From positions 906,175-970,174 of the forward strand of contig NC_087078.1 of assembly GCF_026151205.1 (NCBI RefSeq): 64,000 bases of DNA, given 5' to 3'. Below, piece by piece: positions 12,301-21,129 of the stretch. Both the position numbers and the translations under genes were made by a program. The notes under the pieces are model-generated. The model did not search any database, was not told the DNA's origin, and saw only the letters and a program-made list of their open reading frames with translations. Positions within the stretch are counted from its first letter, which is position 1. Each line of letters begins with the position of its first letter. Source of the DNA: Bolinopsis microptera. Taxonomy: Eukaryota; Ctenophora; Tentaculata; Lobata; Bolinopsidae.

Positions 12301-14728
12301 GCTGTGAAATGTCCTCAATCTAACTATCTAACCAACTTGTTCCTAGGAGTGGGGAGCCTATAACAATGCAGGAGGAGAACCGACCAGACATCTCAACTCA
12401 CCAGATCTCTACATCCCCGTTATGGGCTTCGCTACCTACGTTGTGGCTGTAGCTGTCGCTCTCGGCAGTCAGGGGAAGTGAGTGTGGGAATTACCAACTT
12501 AAACAAACATTGATTTCGGCGATTTTCCTGTAGAGAATGCGCCTGAAAGTTTAATTCTTGAGTACACGAGGATTTAATTATGTTCGACTTTTAAACGAAA
12601 CAAACTTTCTTATCACGTTTATGTTTCAAGAACCACACTACAGACTACAGTTCTAAATTGCGGCTAATTAAAAGAACAATTAGTTATTTACAAAAATAAA
12701 ACAATTATTTAATTGCTAATTAAACATTGCAATTGTTCCAGGTTCTCACCAGAAATGCTAGGAATAACAGCCACCACAGCATTTGTGTGGCTCATGATAG
12801 AGATCGGAATAGTTCAGCTAGCTATGTACCTGATTAGTGTCAGTACCGATATCAAGATATTCGACCTCGCCTCCTTCTCTGGATACAAATTCGTTCAGTA
12901 AGTCACAAAGTATTTTTATTTCTTATTATCTGGCCACTTATTTCATTGAAACAATTGGTCCCAGTTCAACTGCAGAACTTACATTTCTGCGAAGACCTAA
13001 TTTGAGAGAAGACGTAACGATAATAAAAACGTGGCAATCTAAGGAACCGACAGTAACGCGCAGCGCTCTTAAAATGGGGAAATATCACGTACATTCGCGC
13101 GCACCAATAAAGAGATCCGTCAATACAATAATATTAGCGTACATATATACGCTACGTACCTGATTAATGATATAAAAGTATAAAAGTAGATACTATATTG
13201 TAAAGAAGTTAAATAATACATTTAGACTTATAGATGATATTACTACCCTTAACTCTGATGGTTACTTAGAGGAATATTTTAAGTTAATATATCCAGACTC
13301 TCTTACTCTTAATAAGGAAAATGAAGTAGATAGTGCCGCAAATGTATTAGATCTTGATATTTCGATAAATAGCGAGGGGAAGTTTTCGTGTAGAGTTTAT
13401 GATAAAAGGGATAAGTTTGGTTTTAAAGTGGTCAAGTTTCAACCTTTGATGAGTAATCAAGCTAGTAGTGTATTATATGGCACGTACTGTTCACAGGTTG
13501 TGAGATATTCTAGGATATGTAATAACGTTGTTGCTTTTTCTGATAGGGTTTTGAAGTTTACTGATGATTTAATTGAGTTGGGTTTTAGACGGGATCGTCT
13601 TAGTAAAATATACTTATCAGTGGTAAAGAGGCATGGGCTAAAGAATAAGTTTGGTATTGGGTGTGGAAATATATTAATGCCATAGCTTGACCTATGGCAT
13701 CCCTTTCTAATGGTACGAAATATTTGTCGCACGTGTTGAATTTAGTTTTATAATAACTTTGCGGCGGCGCAAATCGGAGTTCTAGGATTACGCGGGAAAT
13801 TACGCGGGAGTAATTGTAGTTTGGGTCAGTTCGTTTTATGACGTGTTGACTACGTTTACTTAGTATACTTTATTCCTACCGTTTTATTACACATTTTACT
13901 TTATCTACCTATCACTATACAGTATACATATTTAATCTTAAATTATCATTTTAGTGGAACGATGTAAAAGGGGATCGTTGCTAGCGTTAAAACTGTTTTA
14001 ACCCTGCCATAGTCAGTTGAAAGTCTGATAGCATATGTTCCATTTGATTTGACCAAACTAATGCCTTTCATTGCTTTATAATAATCCTGATGCGATTATT
14101 ATATCAACAATCCAGCAACTTAACGTCACAAGAAACTGCCCCTTGTTTTATTCAAAATATTAGACCCAGCTAAGTGCCCTCGTTAACAGTGACTAAAACG
14201 AGTAAAACCCCACCATTTCAGTATGATAGTATGTGTTGTTGCCGCCATGGTTCTCGGGTCGACCGGTTACTATCTCTCCTTCATATACTCCAGTGCTGCT
14301 ATTGTATACTTCCTGGTGAGTCAATCTAAATGTTTCTCCTCTTTAATCGTATACTTCCTGGTGAGTCAAACTAAATGTTTCTCCTCTTTAATCGTATGCT
14401 TCCTGGCGAGTCAAACTAAATGTTTCTCCTCTTTAATCCCTCCGTAAAACTGACTGAGGACGCTAAAGTTAAACAGATATTGCCCTTAAGTAAAGCATCA
14501 TTTGAAATTAATTAATTATAATTACTCTATTGATGACTAACCAACCTCTAGATCTGCACGTTGCGGTATATAATCCTCCCTGACTCTAACGAAGACAGAA
14601 TAGCCCGCGGCAGTAAACGCCGAAACAACCTCCTTCTTCTCATCGCCTTTATTCAGCCTCTTATCATATTCTGGCTGACACACCATGTCACGTACGGGCC
14701 GGATCCTGTTCCTTTAACTAAAATATGA
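6351..14728 (+). CDS. YIF1: YIF1 (YIP1-interacting factor, YIF1A/B family), 5' exon missing
   Basis: Golgi/ER-cycling multi-pass membrane protein that partners YIP1/YIPF5 and Rab GTPases in ER-Golgi transport (family knowledge). Exons read by eye: 6351-6421, 11361-11495, 11941-12045, 12347-12477, 12742-12897, 14222-14315, 14552-14728; all phases agree and give 288 residues plus stop, close to the roughly 290-315 of vertebrate homologues. Diagnostic stretches are QPELFEDTS near the N-terminus, DPIVANMAMEYGSSLA, LDRYIPVSRVKFYFAV, NSPDLYIPVMGF, FSPEMLG and the C-terminal QPLIIFWLTHHV. About five hydrophobic helices fill the C-terminal half. The first exon, supplying the start and one base of the first split codon, was not found. 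The second exon has two acceptors 4 nt apart (cag at 11356, gtag at 11360); only the second keeps the conserved frame. The exon-6 donor is triplicated. Confidence 0.93.
6422..6722 (+). other. YIF1 intron, unique part
   Basis: Start of the 4.9-kb YIF1 intron. It contains a short inverted repeat: TTTCTTTCATTCAAATTTCTG near 6477 reappears reverse-complemented near 6630. Otherwise nothing is recognised. Confidence 0.5.
6723..7137 (+). repeat. Minisatellite, GTAACTAGGGTGGTTACTAGG family, left block
   Basis: Higher-order tandem repeat. The motif ACTAGGGTGGTT occurs two or three times per unit, followed by ACTAGGTGTATACTGTATAC; units are about 48-60 bp. It continues at 7396-7790 and is split by a LINE 3' end. 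The open frames through it (VTRVVTRC-type repeats on plus, NHPSYSIQYTP-type on minus) exist because the unit has few stops and are not credible genes. Confidence 0.9.
7138..7395 (+). mobile_element. 5'-truncated LINE 3' end inserted in the minisatellite
   Basis: A non-repeat block sits between two parts of the same minisatellite. It encodes the last roughly 60 residues of a non-LTR element ORF, with LARDRVGWRSLF followed by a short basic tail and TAG at 7332-7334, then a 3' UTR (7335-7380) and a TA-rich tail (7384-7400). Both edges carry ACTAGGTGTATAC, consistent with a target-site duplication, although the host repeat itself contains that sequence. The truncation and tail fit target-primed reverse transcription. 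Confidence 0.75.
7396..7790 (+). repeat. Minisatellite, GTAACTAGGGTGGTTACTAGG family, right block
   Basis: Continuation of the array at 6723-7137 with the same units, ending in GTATACTGTATACTG-rich sequence. The two blocks were one array before the LINE insertion. Confidence 0.9.
8048..8107 (+). pseudogene. 5S rRNA-derived fragment (3' half)
   Basis: GGCCCGG, AGTACTT, GGGTGACC, and CCAGGTGCCGTA occur in the order and spacing of the 3' half of metazoan 5S rRNA (consensus parts GGCCCGGTTAGTACTT, GGGTGACC, CCGGGTGCTGTA). Several changes and a deletion before GGCCCGG mean it is not a working gene. It could be the head of a 5S-derived SINE (SINE3 type) or a lone pseudogene. It lies 160 bp left of the inverted-repeat element. 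Confidence 0.5.
8265..10458. mobile_element. 2.2-kb element with perfect 41-bp terminal inverted repeats
   Basis: The 41 bp at 8265-8305 (starting GTATATGGACACGTTCATTT) recur exactly, reverse-complemented, at 10418-10458. I find no transposase frame inside. The interior is AT-rich and repeats the motif GTGACAAAGT or close variants about a dozen times (e.g. 8993, 9267, 9579, 9920, 10081, 10302, 10373). A clear target-site duplication is not visible. It fits a non-autonomous DNA transposon lying in the YIF1 intron. Confidence 0.75.
8960..9640 (+). repeat. Internal tandem repeat of the inverted-repeat element
   Basis: About 2.3 copies of a roughly 300-bp unit. The phrase CTCTTATAATAACTGATGTG followed by ACAAAGTAAACATGTCTTGC and CCCTATTTTGAAG starts at about 8980, 9253 and 9560. 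Each unit also carries AAAATGTGACAAAATTAACTT. Copies differ by small indels. Confidence 0.8.
10459..11360. other. YIF1 intron, right part
   Basis: No array or mobile element recognised. A methionine frame at about 11105 (MSFSLEQSDIFSRLTDK, followed by GTGTCC) looks exon-like but does not fit the YIF1 family and is not included in the gene model. Confidence 0.4.
13190..13685 (+). pseudogene. Retroelement reverse-transcriptase C-terminal fragment in YIF1 intron
   Basis: A continuous frame from about 13214 to the TAG at 13683-13685 reads FRLIDDITTLN, then LDLDISINSEGKF, VYDKRDKFGFKVV, YGTYCSQVVRYSRIC and ELGFRRDRLSKIY. The IDD is the RT catalytic Asp pair; the YDKRD...F, Y-QLVRYSRIC and GF...L blocks are, from memory, typical of a widespread invertebrate RT family of uncertain class (Penelope-like or related). 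The N-terminal two-thirds of the RT are absent, so the copy is truncated. It lies in sense orientation in a YIF1 intron. Confidence 0.65.
14304..14438 (+). repeat. Tandem triplication of the YIF1 exon-6 splice donor (45-bp unit)
   Basis: A 45-bp unit containing GTATACTTCCTGGTGAGTCA is repeated three times. Copies 1 and 2 have donors CTG|GTGAGT (cut after 14315 and 14360); copy 3 has the weaker CTG|GCGAGT. The period is 15 codons and no stop intervenes before 14444, so later donors would insert 15 residues per unit in frame into the last membrane loop of YIF1. Confidence 0.85.
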
Positions 14729-15934
14729 ACTGGACTCTGAATTTCTTAGTTTTGCTAGCTGGGCTACGATGCATTGATTTGCTATTAATTCTTATTTCTT
14801 CATTTTCAGACGTTTTCGTGAATTTTCTGATTTTATTCAATTTAATACCTGCCTTCTCTCCGACCACTAACATTTCACGATGAATTTTGTGGTTATTTCC
14901 TAAAAACTTTCCTAATATGCAATAGCACTAATACCAGTTGTATTGTTAAAGGTAAATGATTCTAAAGAATATTTGCTTTTGAAATTGTTTGTTGTCGCCC
15001 AACACTGTAGAAATATCGTATATATGTATTTGGTTTATATCACATTAAACTGTTTCATTAATTGTTCTTACGAAACGAAACGAAACACTGTATTTACTAC
15101 CCCGCTACTATGCGACAAAGATATTGTATAAAGATAACTAAATGATTTACACAGTACGGTGTCCATGTCTGATTTAATTGGCTCTCCTCAAAAAACTGGT
15201 CAACTCTGGCGAGATGACCAGCGAACCTCCTCTCAGCTATCTTAATACTTATCAGATGCTCTTTTAAATGAGGTACACAATTTGGTATTAGTCTGCCCAT
15301 CCTCAGCATTCTCATATCCATTTATACGCTTTGCGAGGGTCTGGCTGACAGTCTATGAGTTTATGATTCAGAGCCATATAGAAGGATGCAATGGGCTCTA
15401 CTTTAGCCAGGAACAGTCGTGTCTCTCATTCCATGGAATTCTATGCGTTTTCCGTTCGTTGGTGCCGTACATAATACAGTCTTAAATGAGTTTCGAAGTT
15501 TATGCATTGGCGAAATGAGAAATTGGGATCAGTTTTATTCAGGTGTGCCCAAACCGGGCTCCAACACCAACTACACTCTCTCATTTCTAGGTATCGCGGA
15601 AAGAAATTTACGTGCCGCGCGGTAAACATTACAAATTTGCCATTTGGGTAGACCCTTCTGACCGGAAATACTAGTAATAGACCGGATGTTGACATGAGAC
15701 GTGAAAAAGAAAACTCTTTTCTAGCAAAATTACATTAATTCATATTGGACCAGCCAATTCATCATAATCACATGAAATCTGCAGAAACTTACAATCTCTA
15801 ATTTAAATTAAGTTCAGTTATCAAAGTCAGGTGAAATTCTAATCACAAAGAAAGCAGATAGTTATATATCAGTTTTTAGTCTGTTTAAGCGGAGAAATCA
15901 GGAACCACAGCGGAAAACAGTCACAGTTAGAACT
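14729..15934. other. YIF1-V-ATPase G convergent intergenic interval
   Basis: Holds the 3' UTRs of two convergent genes. Unassigned minus-strand frames at 15097-15321 and 15441-15695 resemble no family I recognise. No repeat array is seen. Confidence 0.45.
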
Positions 15935-18705
15935 TTAAGCGAATCCAGTTGTAGAGTAATTCCGGTGTACCTGCAAGAAATAATCGGTGAAAATTCAACA
16001 AAAAGGTTTGAGTGTCTCAAACATAGAGTTATGTCTAATGTTTATGCATTTCGATTCTAGAAACTTTCCAAGTCCTAAGTTTTCAAATATTCGAATCAAA
16101 AACACGAACAAACCTCAGGTTTGATATCAGAAACATGATCAAGCAGCCAATCCACAACTTTTCCCTGATTTGAAGCGAGCATCTCATCTAACTTAGCCGC
16201 CTCTACTTGTCCCTCCTTGTTGATCTTTGCAGTGTAGTCGTCTCCGTAACCTTGAGACTGAAAAGTTTGAACAAAATTAAAAACATTAAATGTAATATAG
16301 AACTGCGAACTCTGATGCGGGACAGGGATATATGGAGCAGGGGTGTAGGTAAATCGCCCCCCCCCCCCCCCCCCCCATAAAATCCGGACAAGGGGCCAAA
16401 AAGGGCCAACTTTTTTAAGGTTTCTAAAAAATGTTGTGAAAAAAATTGTCAAATATTACTCGAGCAGGAGCGAATGTGCGGGGGGGGGGGGGGGGGGGGG
16501 GGGGGCAATGTGGCCGTAGTTACAGCAGTTGAAAACAAGGAAATGGACAACACACTGTCATGTAGGCATACTAACCTTAGCCATTTTATCCTGAAAAGCA
16601 ACTTCCTGATTGTTCTTGAAAAGTAGGATTTCCTTCTTGGCTTCCTCTTTCGCCTCTTTTAGTCTCTTCTGCTTCTCTGAAAGTTGGCTCATGTTAAAAT
16701 TAGACTAACTGTTATTATTTGTAGCAGAGAGTTTATTTCGATCTAAACTGAAGACCACCATTTCGCCAGTGTGAAACTGCATTATATATCACTGTATATT
16801 ATGATCATTTTGATGTTAATTGTACTATAGATGTAAAACTAAACCGGTAAGAAGTTTATGTCTGCTACTGATAAGGAAATCATTCAATACAACGTTTGCT
16901 GAAAAGGATATAAAACAAAAATTTGGTCAATAAATATTTACACTTATTTTCAAAATCATTTCCATAAACGGGCTCTAAGTTAGTGATAACCAGGTAACCG
17001 AGTAACCAGGTAGTGATAGTGCCAGTACCCAAAATGTAGAGGTTTGGTTGTATTCAGGATACACCTCTAGTAATAGCACGACATCAGGATCACATACTAT
17101 ACGGCTTCTGGACTTGGTGTTTAGAATACAAGCTTAGCTCCACTAGCTCGGTATCATGGATTGTATCTAATTTGAGATATGGATTATGAATATAAGGCTA
17201 GGTAACGCTTCAGTTACTATGGTAACTAGCAGTGTTACTATGTTTTAGCACCAGGCTTAAAACGTTGAAGACATCAGGAATCAGGATCAGTATCACACAT
17301 GCGAGGGTCGAGGTAAGGTTCTGGATGCGGTCCTGTGCGTAAGCAACAGGAGGTTTTGATGGCTAAATTAATCTGTGACAGGATCTGGATTAGGAACATC
17401 GTCAGTAGGGTAGCGTTGAATTGAACTTTAAAATTAGGGACTAGGGTCAGGCAGCTTTTTATTATATAGCTTCAGAAACTGTCACGTAAGATAAACTCTC
17501 CAGCTTGTATCCAAAACATCTTCTTTTCGCTTTTGGCAGAGCTTTTCGTTTCCCAGTAAGATCGTTCTGTCGAGCGGATGTAGCTGACTTGAGGGATATT
17601 ACCAGAGTAAGGAGATCGTTGGTGGTAGCATCGTGTCCCAATCTGGAGAGAGCCACTTCAGCGTCATCAGCAGTGTAGCCGAGTTTGATAGCGTACTGAA
17701 CGAAAGTGTGCATCTTACAGAATGTGATGTTTGAATAGTTGTAGGAGAGTTTTTAACTGGTAGTTGTTGAGAAGTTGATAGTTTGTTGTAAGAATGCTGA
17801 ACTGTTAACGAGTGATAACAACGAGAAGATATTACACTCTTATATACTATTATTGGTTTGATAAACGATAACTAAGCGTGTCTGATGTCTAAGAGTCTGA
17901 GAGTCTGGTTACAATATTGATTGGATCGGATAGTCTGAATCAATATACTTGTTATGATGCTGGCAAATCATGTGATCTCTCGAATAATCAACATCACCAA
18001 TCACCAATGAGTGTCTCGTTCAAGTTTCATAAGAATTACCTTATCAATAGCAAAGATCCTTGATGGGGAAAAATACCAACTCGCTCACATCTTTAGCTTT
18101 ATTTCCATGTTGTACATTATTAAGTTTATTAAGGTTTGGCAAGCCTCTAATAGAATGTTTTATGAAGCAACTTAAAAGGAAAACAGATGGATGGGAGATT
18201 GGCTGTAAAGTTTAGTTTAACCAATAAACATTAAACATCCAAATAAAACTGCAAGAGGTGCATTTTAATATCCGTGATGAAGTAATGAATGAACCAAATG
18301 AACTTAAATTATTCTTTTTTATCTCGTATAATACTCGTATAATAAAGAATAACACAATTAAACATGTGTCTCTGATTGGACGTCATATCAGTGGATTTTT
18401 CCAGTGTGTATTTGTACTTGTATTGTAAAGGTAAGGCACCAACACTGTGCAGTAGCCGTGGCAGTTAACATTGCCGATATAACAGAGACAAGGGAGCTAT
18501 GTTTTTAAACTACAATACTACAAAACTCAAAAAATAACGTAAAGAATAACATTTGGGGTACGATAAATGAACATTAAAATAATGGAATGAAATCAAAGAT
18601 TTAACATTGCAAGATTAACTTACTTTTCTTTGCTTCAGCAACCTTGGCATTGGCCCTCTGTTCTGCCTGCAGTAAACGTTGAATTCCCTCTGACTTTGTG
18701 GCCAT
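15935..18705 (-). CDS. ATP6V1G: V-type proton ATPase subunit G
   Basis: Peripheral-stalk subunit of the vacuolar proton pump; G pairs with E to hold the catalytic head against rotation (family knowledge). Exons on the minus strand are 18624-18705, 16576-16676, 16114-16257 and 15935-15970, phases 1, 0, 0, giving 120 residues, the usual size (about 118). The protein starts MATKSEGIQRLLQAEQRANA, the conserved N-terminal helix, continues with RLKEAKEEAKKEI, and ends with LLDHVSDIKPEVHRNY, matching the family's C-terminal VCDIRPEIHENYR-type ending. A read-through of the third donor (GAG|GTTTGT) would end after four other residues, so the tiny last exon is needed for the conserved tail. Intron 1 holds a small gene on the same strand, intron 2 a long C-run and G-run. 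Confidence 0.95.
16357..16505. repeat. Facing homopolymers: C-run 16357-16376 and G-run 16480-16505
   Basis: Twenty C and twenty-six G, about 103 bp apart, lie in the 318-bp second intron of the V-ATPase G gene. They could pair into a roughly 20-bp G:C hairpin in the pre-mRNA. Run lengths this long are error-prone in assemblies. Confidence 0.85.
17462..17713 (-). CDS. Small protein with a Regnase/N4BP1-type UBA-like domain
   Basis: An 83-residue intronless frame inside V-ATPase G intron 1, same strand. Residues about 4-40 read VQYAIKLGYTADDAEVALSR, then LGHDATTNDLLTLVI. This pattern (F-KLGY-..-L-.LG-.A-TN-LL..L) is that of the UBA/CUE-like domain at the N-terminus of Regnase (ZC3H12) and N4BP1 RNases. 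No NYN/PIN nuclease or CCCH finger follows: the rest is a short basic tail with KALPKAKRRCFG, then a stop. A TATATAAG at 17839-17846 and a CCAAT at 17852-17856 lie about 130 bp upstream of the ATG, suggesting its own promoter. It may be a real stand-alone domain, the first exon of a longer gene, or a truncated relic; homology is inferred from the motif only. Confidence 0.6.
   Translation of the reverse strand: MHTFVQYAIKLGYTADDAEVALSRLGHDATTNDLLTLVISLKSATSARQNDLTGKRKALPKAKRRCFGYKLESLSYVTVSEAI
17839..17856 (-). promoter_or_regulatory. TATA box and CCAAT box of the small UBA-like gene
   Basis: On the minus strand CCAAT (17856-17852) is followed by TATATAAG (17846-17839), about 126 nt before the ATG at 17713. 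Spacing between the two is shorter than in most promoters. Confidence 0.45.
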
Positions 18706-19070
18706 CTCCTAAATTGATATATAGTTAGTTAGTACTCACAGATGCTGTGTTTATATGCGTATATGGCATATTGACGGAACCAACAGTTTTAATAAGTGGT
18801 CAGTCAAAAAAGCGATGGAGTGTCAGTTAGCAGAAAAACGAAAGCAATTGTCAAATAATTAAAAATATAATTTTGTTGTTGTGCAAGCAATGTGTCTGTG
18901 AAGGTATTTTCACTTGTAGATAAGGTAACAGGGAGCTAGTTAATGAAACTAATTTATCCACCCACATCCAGAAAGTTACTTCTAGCTTACAAACTATATT
19001 AGACACTCAAATCACTTTTTGATCTACTAAAAATCAAATCATATAATAGTAGCTATTTTAAAACTTATTA
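18706..19070. other. Interval upstream of V-ATPase G, no feature recognised
   Basis: Presumed promoter and 5' UTR region of the V-ATPase G gene. No CACGTG (CLEAR-type) box was seen here. Confidence 0.4.
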
Positions 19071-20860
19071 CGGGGGGATTTCAAACAGATACAACCACGA
19101 CGATGCCCCATTACTTAATGTCACCAAATCATAATGTCTCACCATCTTATCAAGAACTGAACAACATCTTGCAGGACTGCCAATTTAGTTTCTCACCATA
19201 GTGGATTCTAATATTTCTTGTAGGATCACTCATTTTTCTTGCAGCATAGGAGCTCTGTGAACAATGAACATTTGAATCATTTCTCCCCAGAGTGAGTTTC
19301 TATAATGTGTTTAGTAAGATGCATTGCTTGTCTTGTAGCATATGAACACTCAGAACATTTGAAGGGTTTCTCACCTGAGTGAGTTCTCATATGTCTAGTA
19401 AGATCACCTGCTTGTCTTGTAGCATATGAACACTCAGAACATTTGAAGGGTTTCTCACCTGAGTGAGTTCTCATAAATGTCTATTAAGATTACTTGCTTG
19501 TTTTGTAGCAAATGAACACTCAGAACATTTGAAGGGTTTTTCACCTGAGTGAGTTCTCATATGTCTAGTAAGATCACCTGCTTGTCTTGCAGCATATGAA
19601 CACTCAGAACATTTGAAGGGTTCCTCACCTGAGTGAGTTCTCATATGTACCGTAAGATTACATGCTTGTCTTGCAGCATATGAACACTCAGAACACTTGA
19701 AGGGTTTCTCGCCTGAGTGAGTTCTCATATGTTCAGTAAGACGACTTGCTTGTCTTGCAGCATATGAACACTCAGAACACTTGAAGGGTTTCTCACCTGA
19801 GTGAGTTTTCATATGTTCAGTAAGATGACCTGATCGTTTTGTAGCATATGAACACTCAGAACACTTGAAGGGTTTCTCACCTGAGTGAGTTCTCATATGT
19901 CTAGTAAGATCACCTGCTTGTTTTGTAGCAAATGAACACTCAGAACATTTTAAAGGTTTCTCTCCAGAGTGAATCTTTTGATGTTCTATAAGTGTTCTCG
20001 AATATGCTGCACTGAATATACACTGTGAACACCTGAATGGTCTCACAGGCTGACTCTCACTAGGAGACAGAACTAATGTCCTCTGTGGATCTGTTCCAGT
20101 CAAGTTATCTGAAGTATCAAAGTGGTCAGGAACTTCTGGGCTGCTATGATCATGGTGCTGTTTTATATGTTCTATTAACTGAGTGTCTGAGTAAACATGT
20201 TCAGCACAAACTGGACACATGAAAACAGATGGTTTATTTGATTCAGAAATAAGTTCTTGTTTTATTGCACAATTTGATATTGTTTTATGTTCTTTGATAT
20301 GCTCAACAAAGTAGTCTTCTGAAAAGTAATGTGCTCCACACATTGGGCAGAGGAAACCGTTTGACTTTTCTGGGTTCTCCACTTGTTCTGATTTGATCTC
20401 TTGTTTACAGTCTTTAGACATTCTGAGGTGTTGAAATATAAGAGATACATTTATTTTAAATTCGATCGGGAAGGAATTTGGCATTCATAACGTGCCTTAT
20501 CCAATGAAAATCACAAATATTTGCCCAGTTAAACCAGGGGTTAACTAGGTATCCATGGTGAAAAATTGTGTAAAATGGTGAATGATTTTTATGGTGAATC
20601 AGGTTTCCAAATTGTAAAATTTCACTATTTTCTGCCGTTTTTTCGATGATTATATTTGCCTTCTAGTTTTAGTTTTGACCTGGTGTTATCACCCTAAAAC
20701 AATATTTCGTTATTAACTCAGATTTTGAGGATATAAAGAAACAATTAAACATGTGTTTCATTAAATTTAAAGTAAGTGTAGGTTTTACAATTCGGAAGCT
20801 CGATTCACCAAAACTATCAATCACCATTTTTCATCAAAACTAGTGAACACTAAACATGGT
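19071..20860. repeat. Segmental duplication, copy 1 (carries zinc-finger gene 1)
   Basis: About 1.8 kb, from GGATTTCAAACAGATACAAC near 19077 through the zinc-finger frame to the AT-rich flank with CACCATTTTTCATCAAAACT near 20823, matches 21130-22895 closely, including untranslated flanks. The two copies are head-to-tail. Confidence 0.9.
19277..20484 (-). pseudogene. C2H2 zinc-finger gene 1, frameshifted
   Basis: The frame starts at 20484 (a second, more plausible Met, MSKDCKQEIK, is 22 codons in, just after a splice-acceptor-like CACCTCAG). It has two atypical fingers (CPMC..H..H, CPVC..H..H), one divergent CSQC finger, and a run of KPFKCSECSYA-type fingers joined by THSGEKP linkers. In the sixth of these an extra two bases (near 19476) turn RHMRTH into RHL-stop at 19471. 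The following two fingers are intact in another frame down to 19277. The array therefore looks disabled, unless the lesion is a sequencing error. Encoded proteins of this type bind DNA in the nucleus. Confidence 0.85.
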
Positions 20861-21129
20861 GAGAAAAGTACATTGAAAATGGTAACTTTAAATGAAAATG
20901 GTGCAGTGAGAAAGGTACATTGAAAATGGTAACTTTAAATGAAAATGGTGTAGTGAGAAAGATACATTGATACTGGTAACTTTTGGTGAACATGGCGAGT
21001 AAGGTAAATCAAAATTGGTAACTTTAGTTCTTTAGTGAACATGGTGAGTAAGATATATCATATATAGTAACTTCCAAATTATTACGCTCTAGTGTAATTT
21101 TGACAAAATAGCTCTTTGTAAAACTGATT
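20861..21129. repeat. Short degenerate repeats between the zinc-finger copies
   Basis: Two to four imperfect units of about 45-60 bp built on GAAAATGGTAACTTTAAATG and GTGAGAAAGGTACATTGA. Similar units recur at 22885-23060 after the second copy, so the flank was duplicated with the gene. Confidence 0.7.

Noticed and set aside
13457..13732. Minus-strand 91-codon frame
   Set aside because: Antisense shadow of the reverse-transcriptase fragment at 13190-13685.
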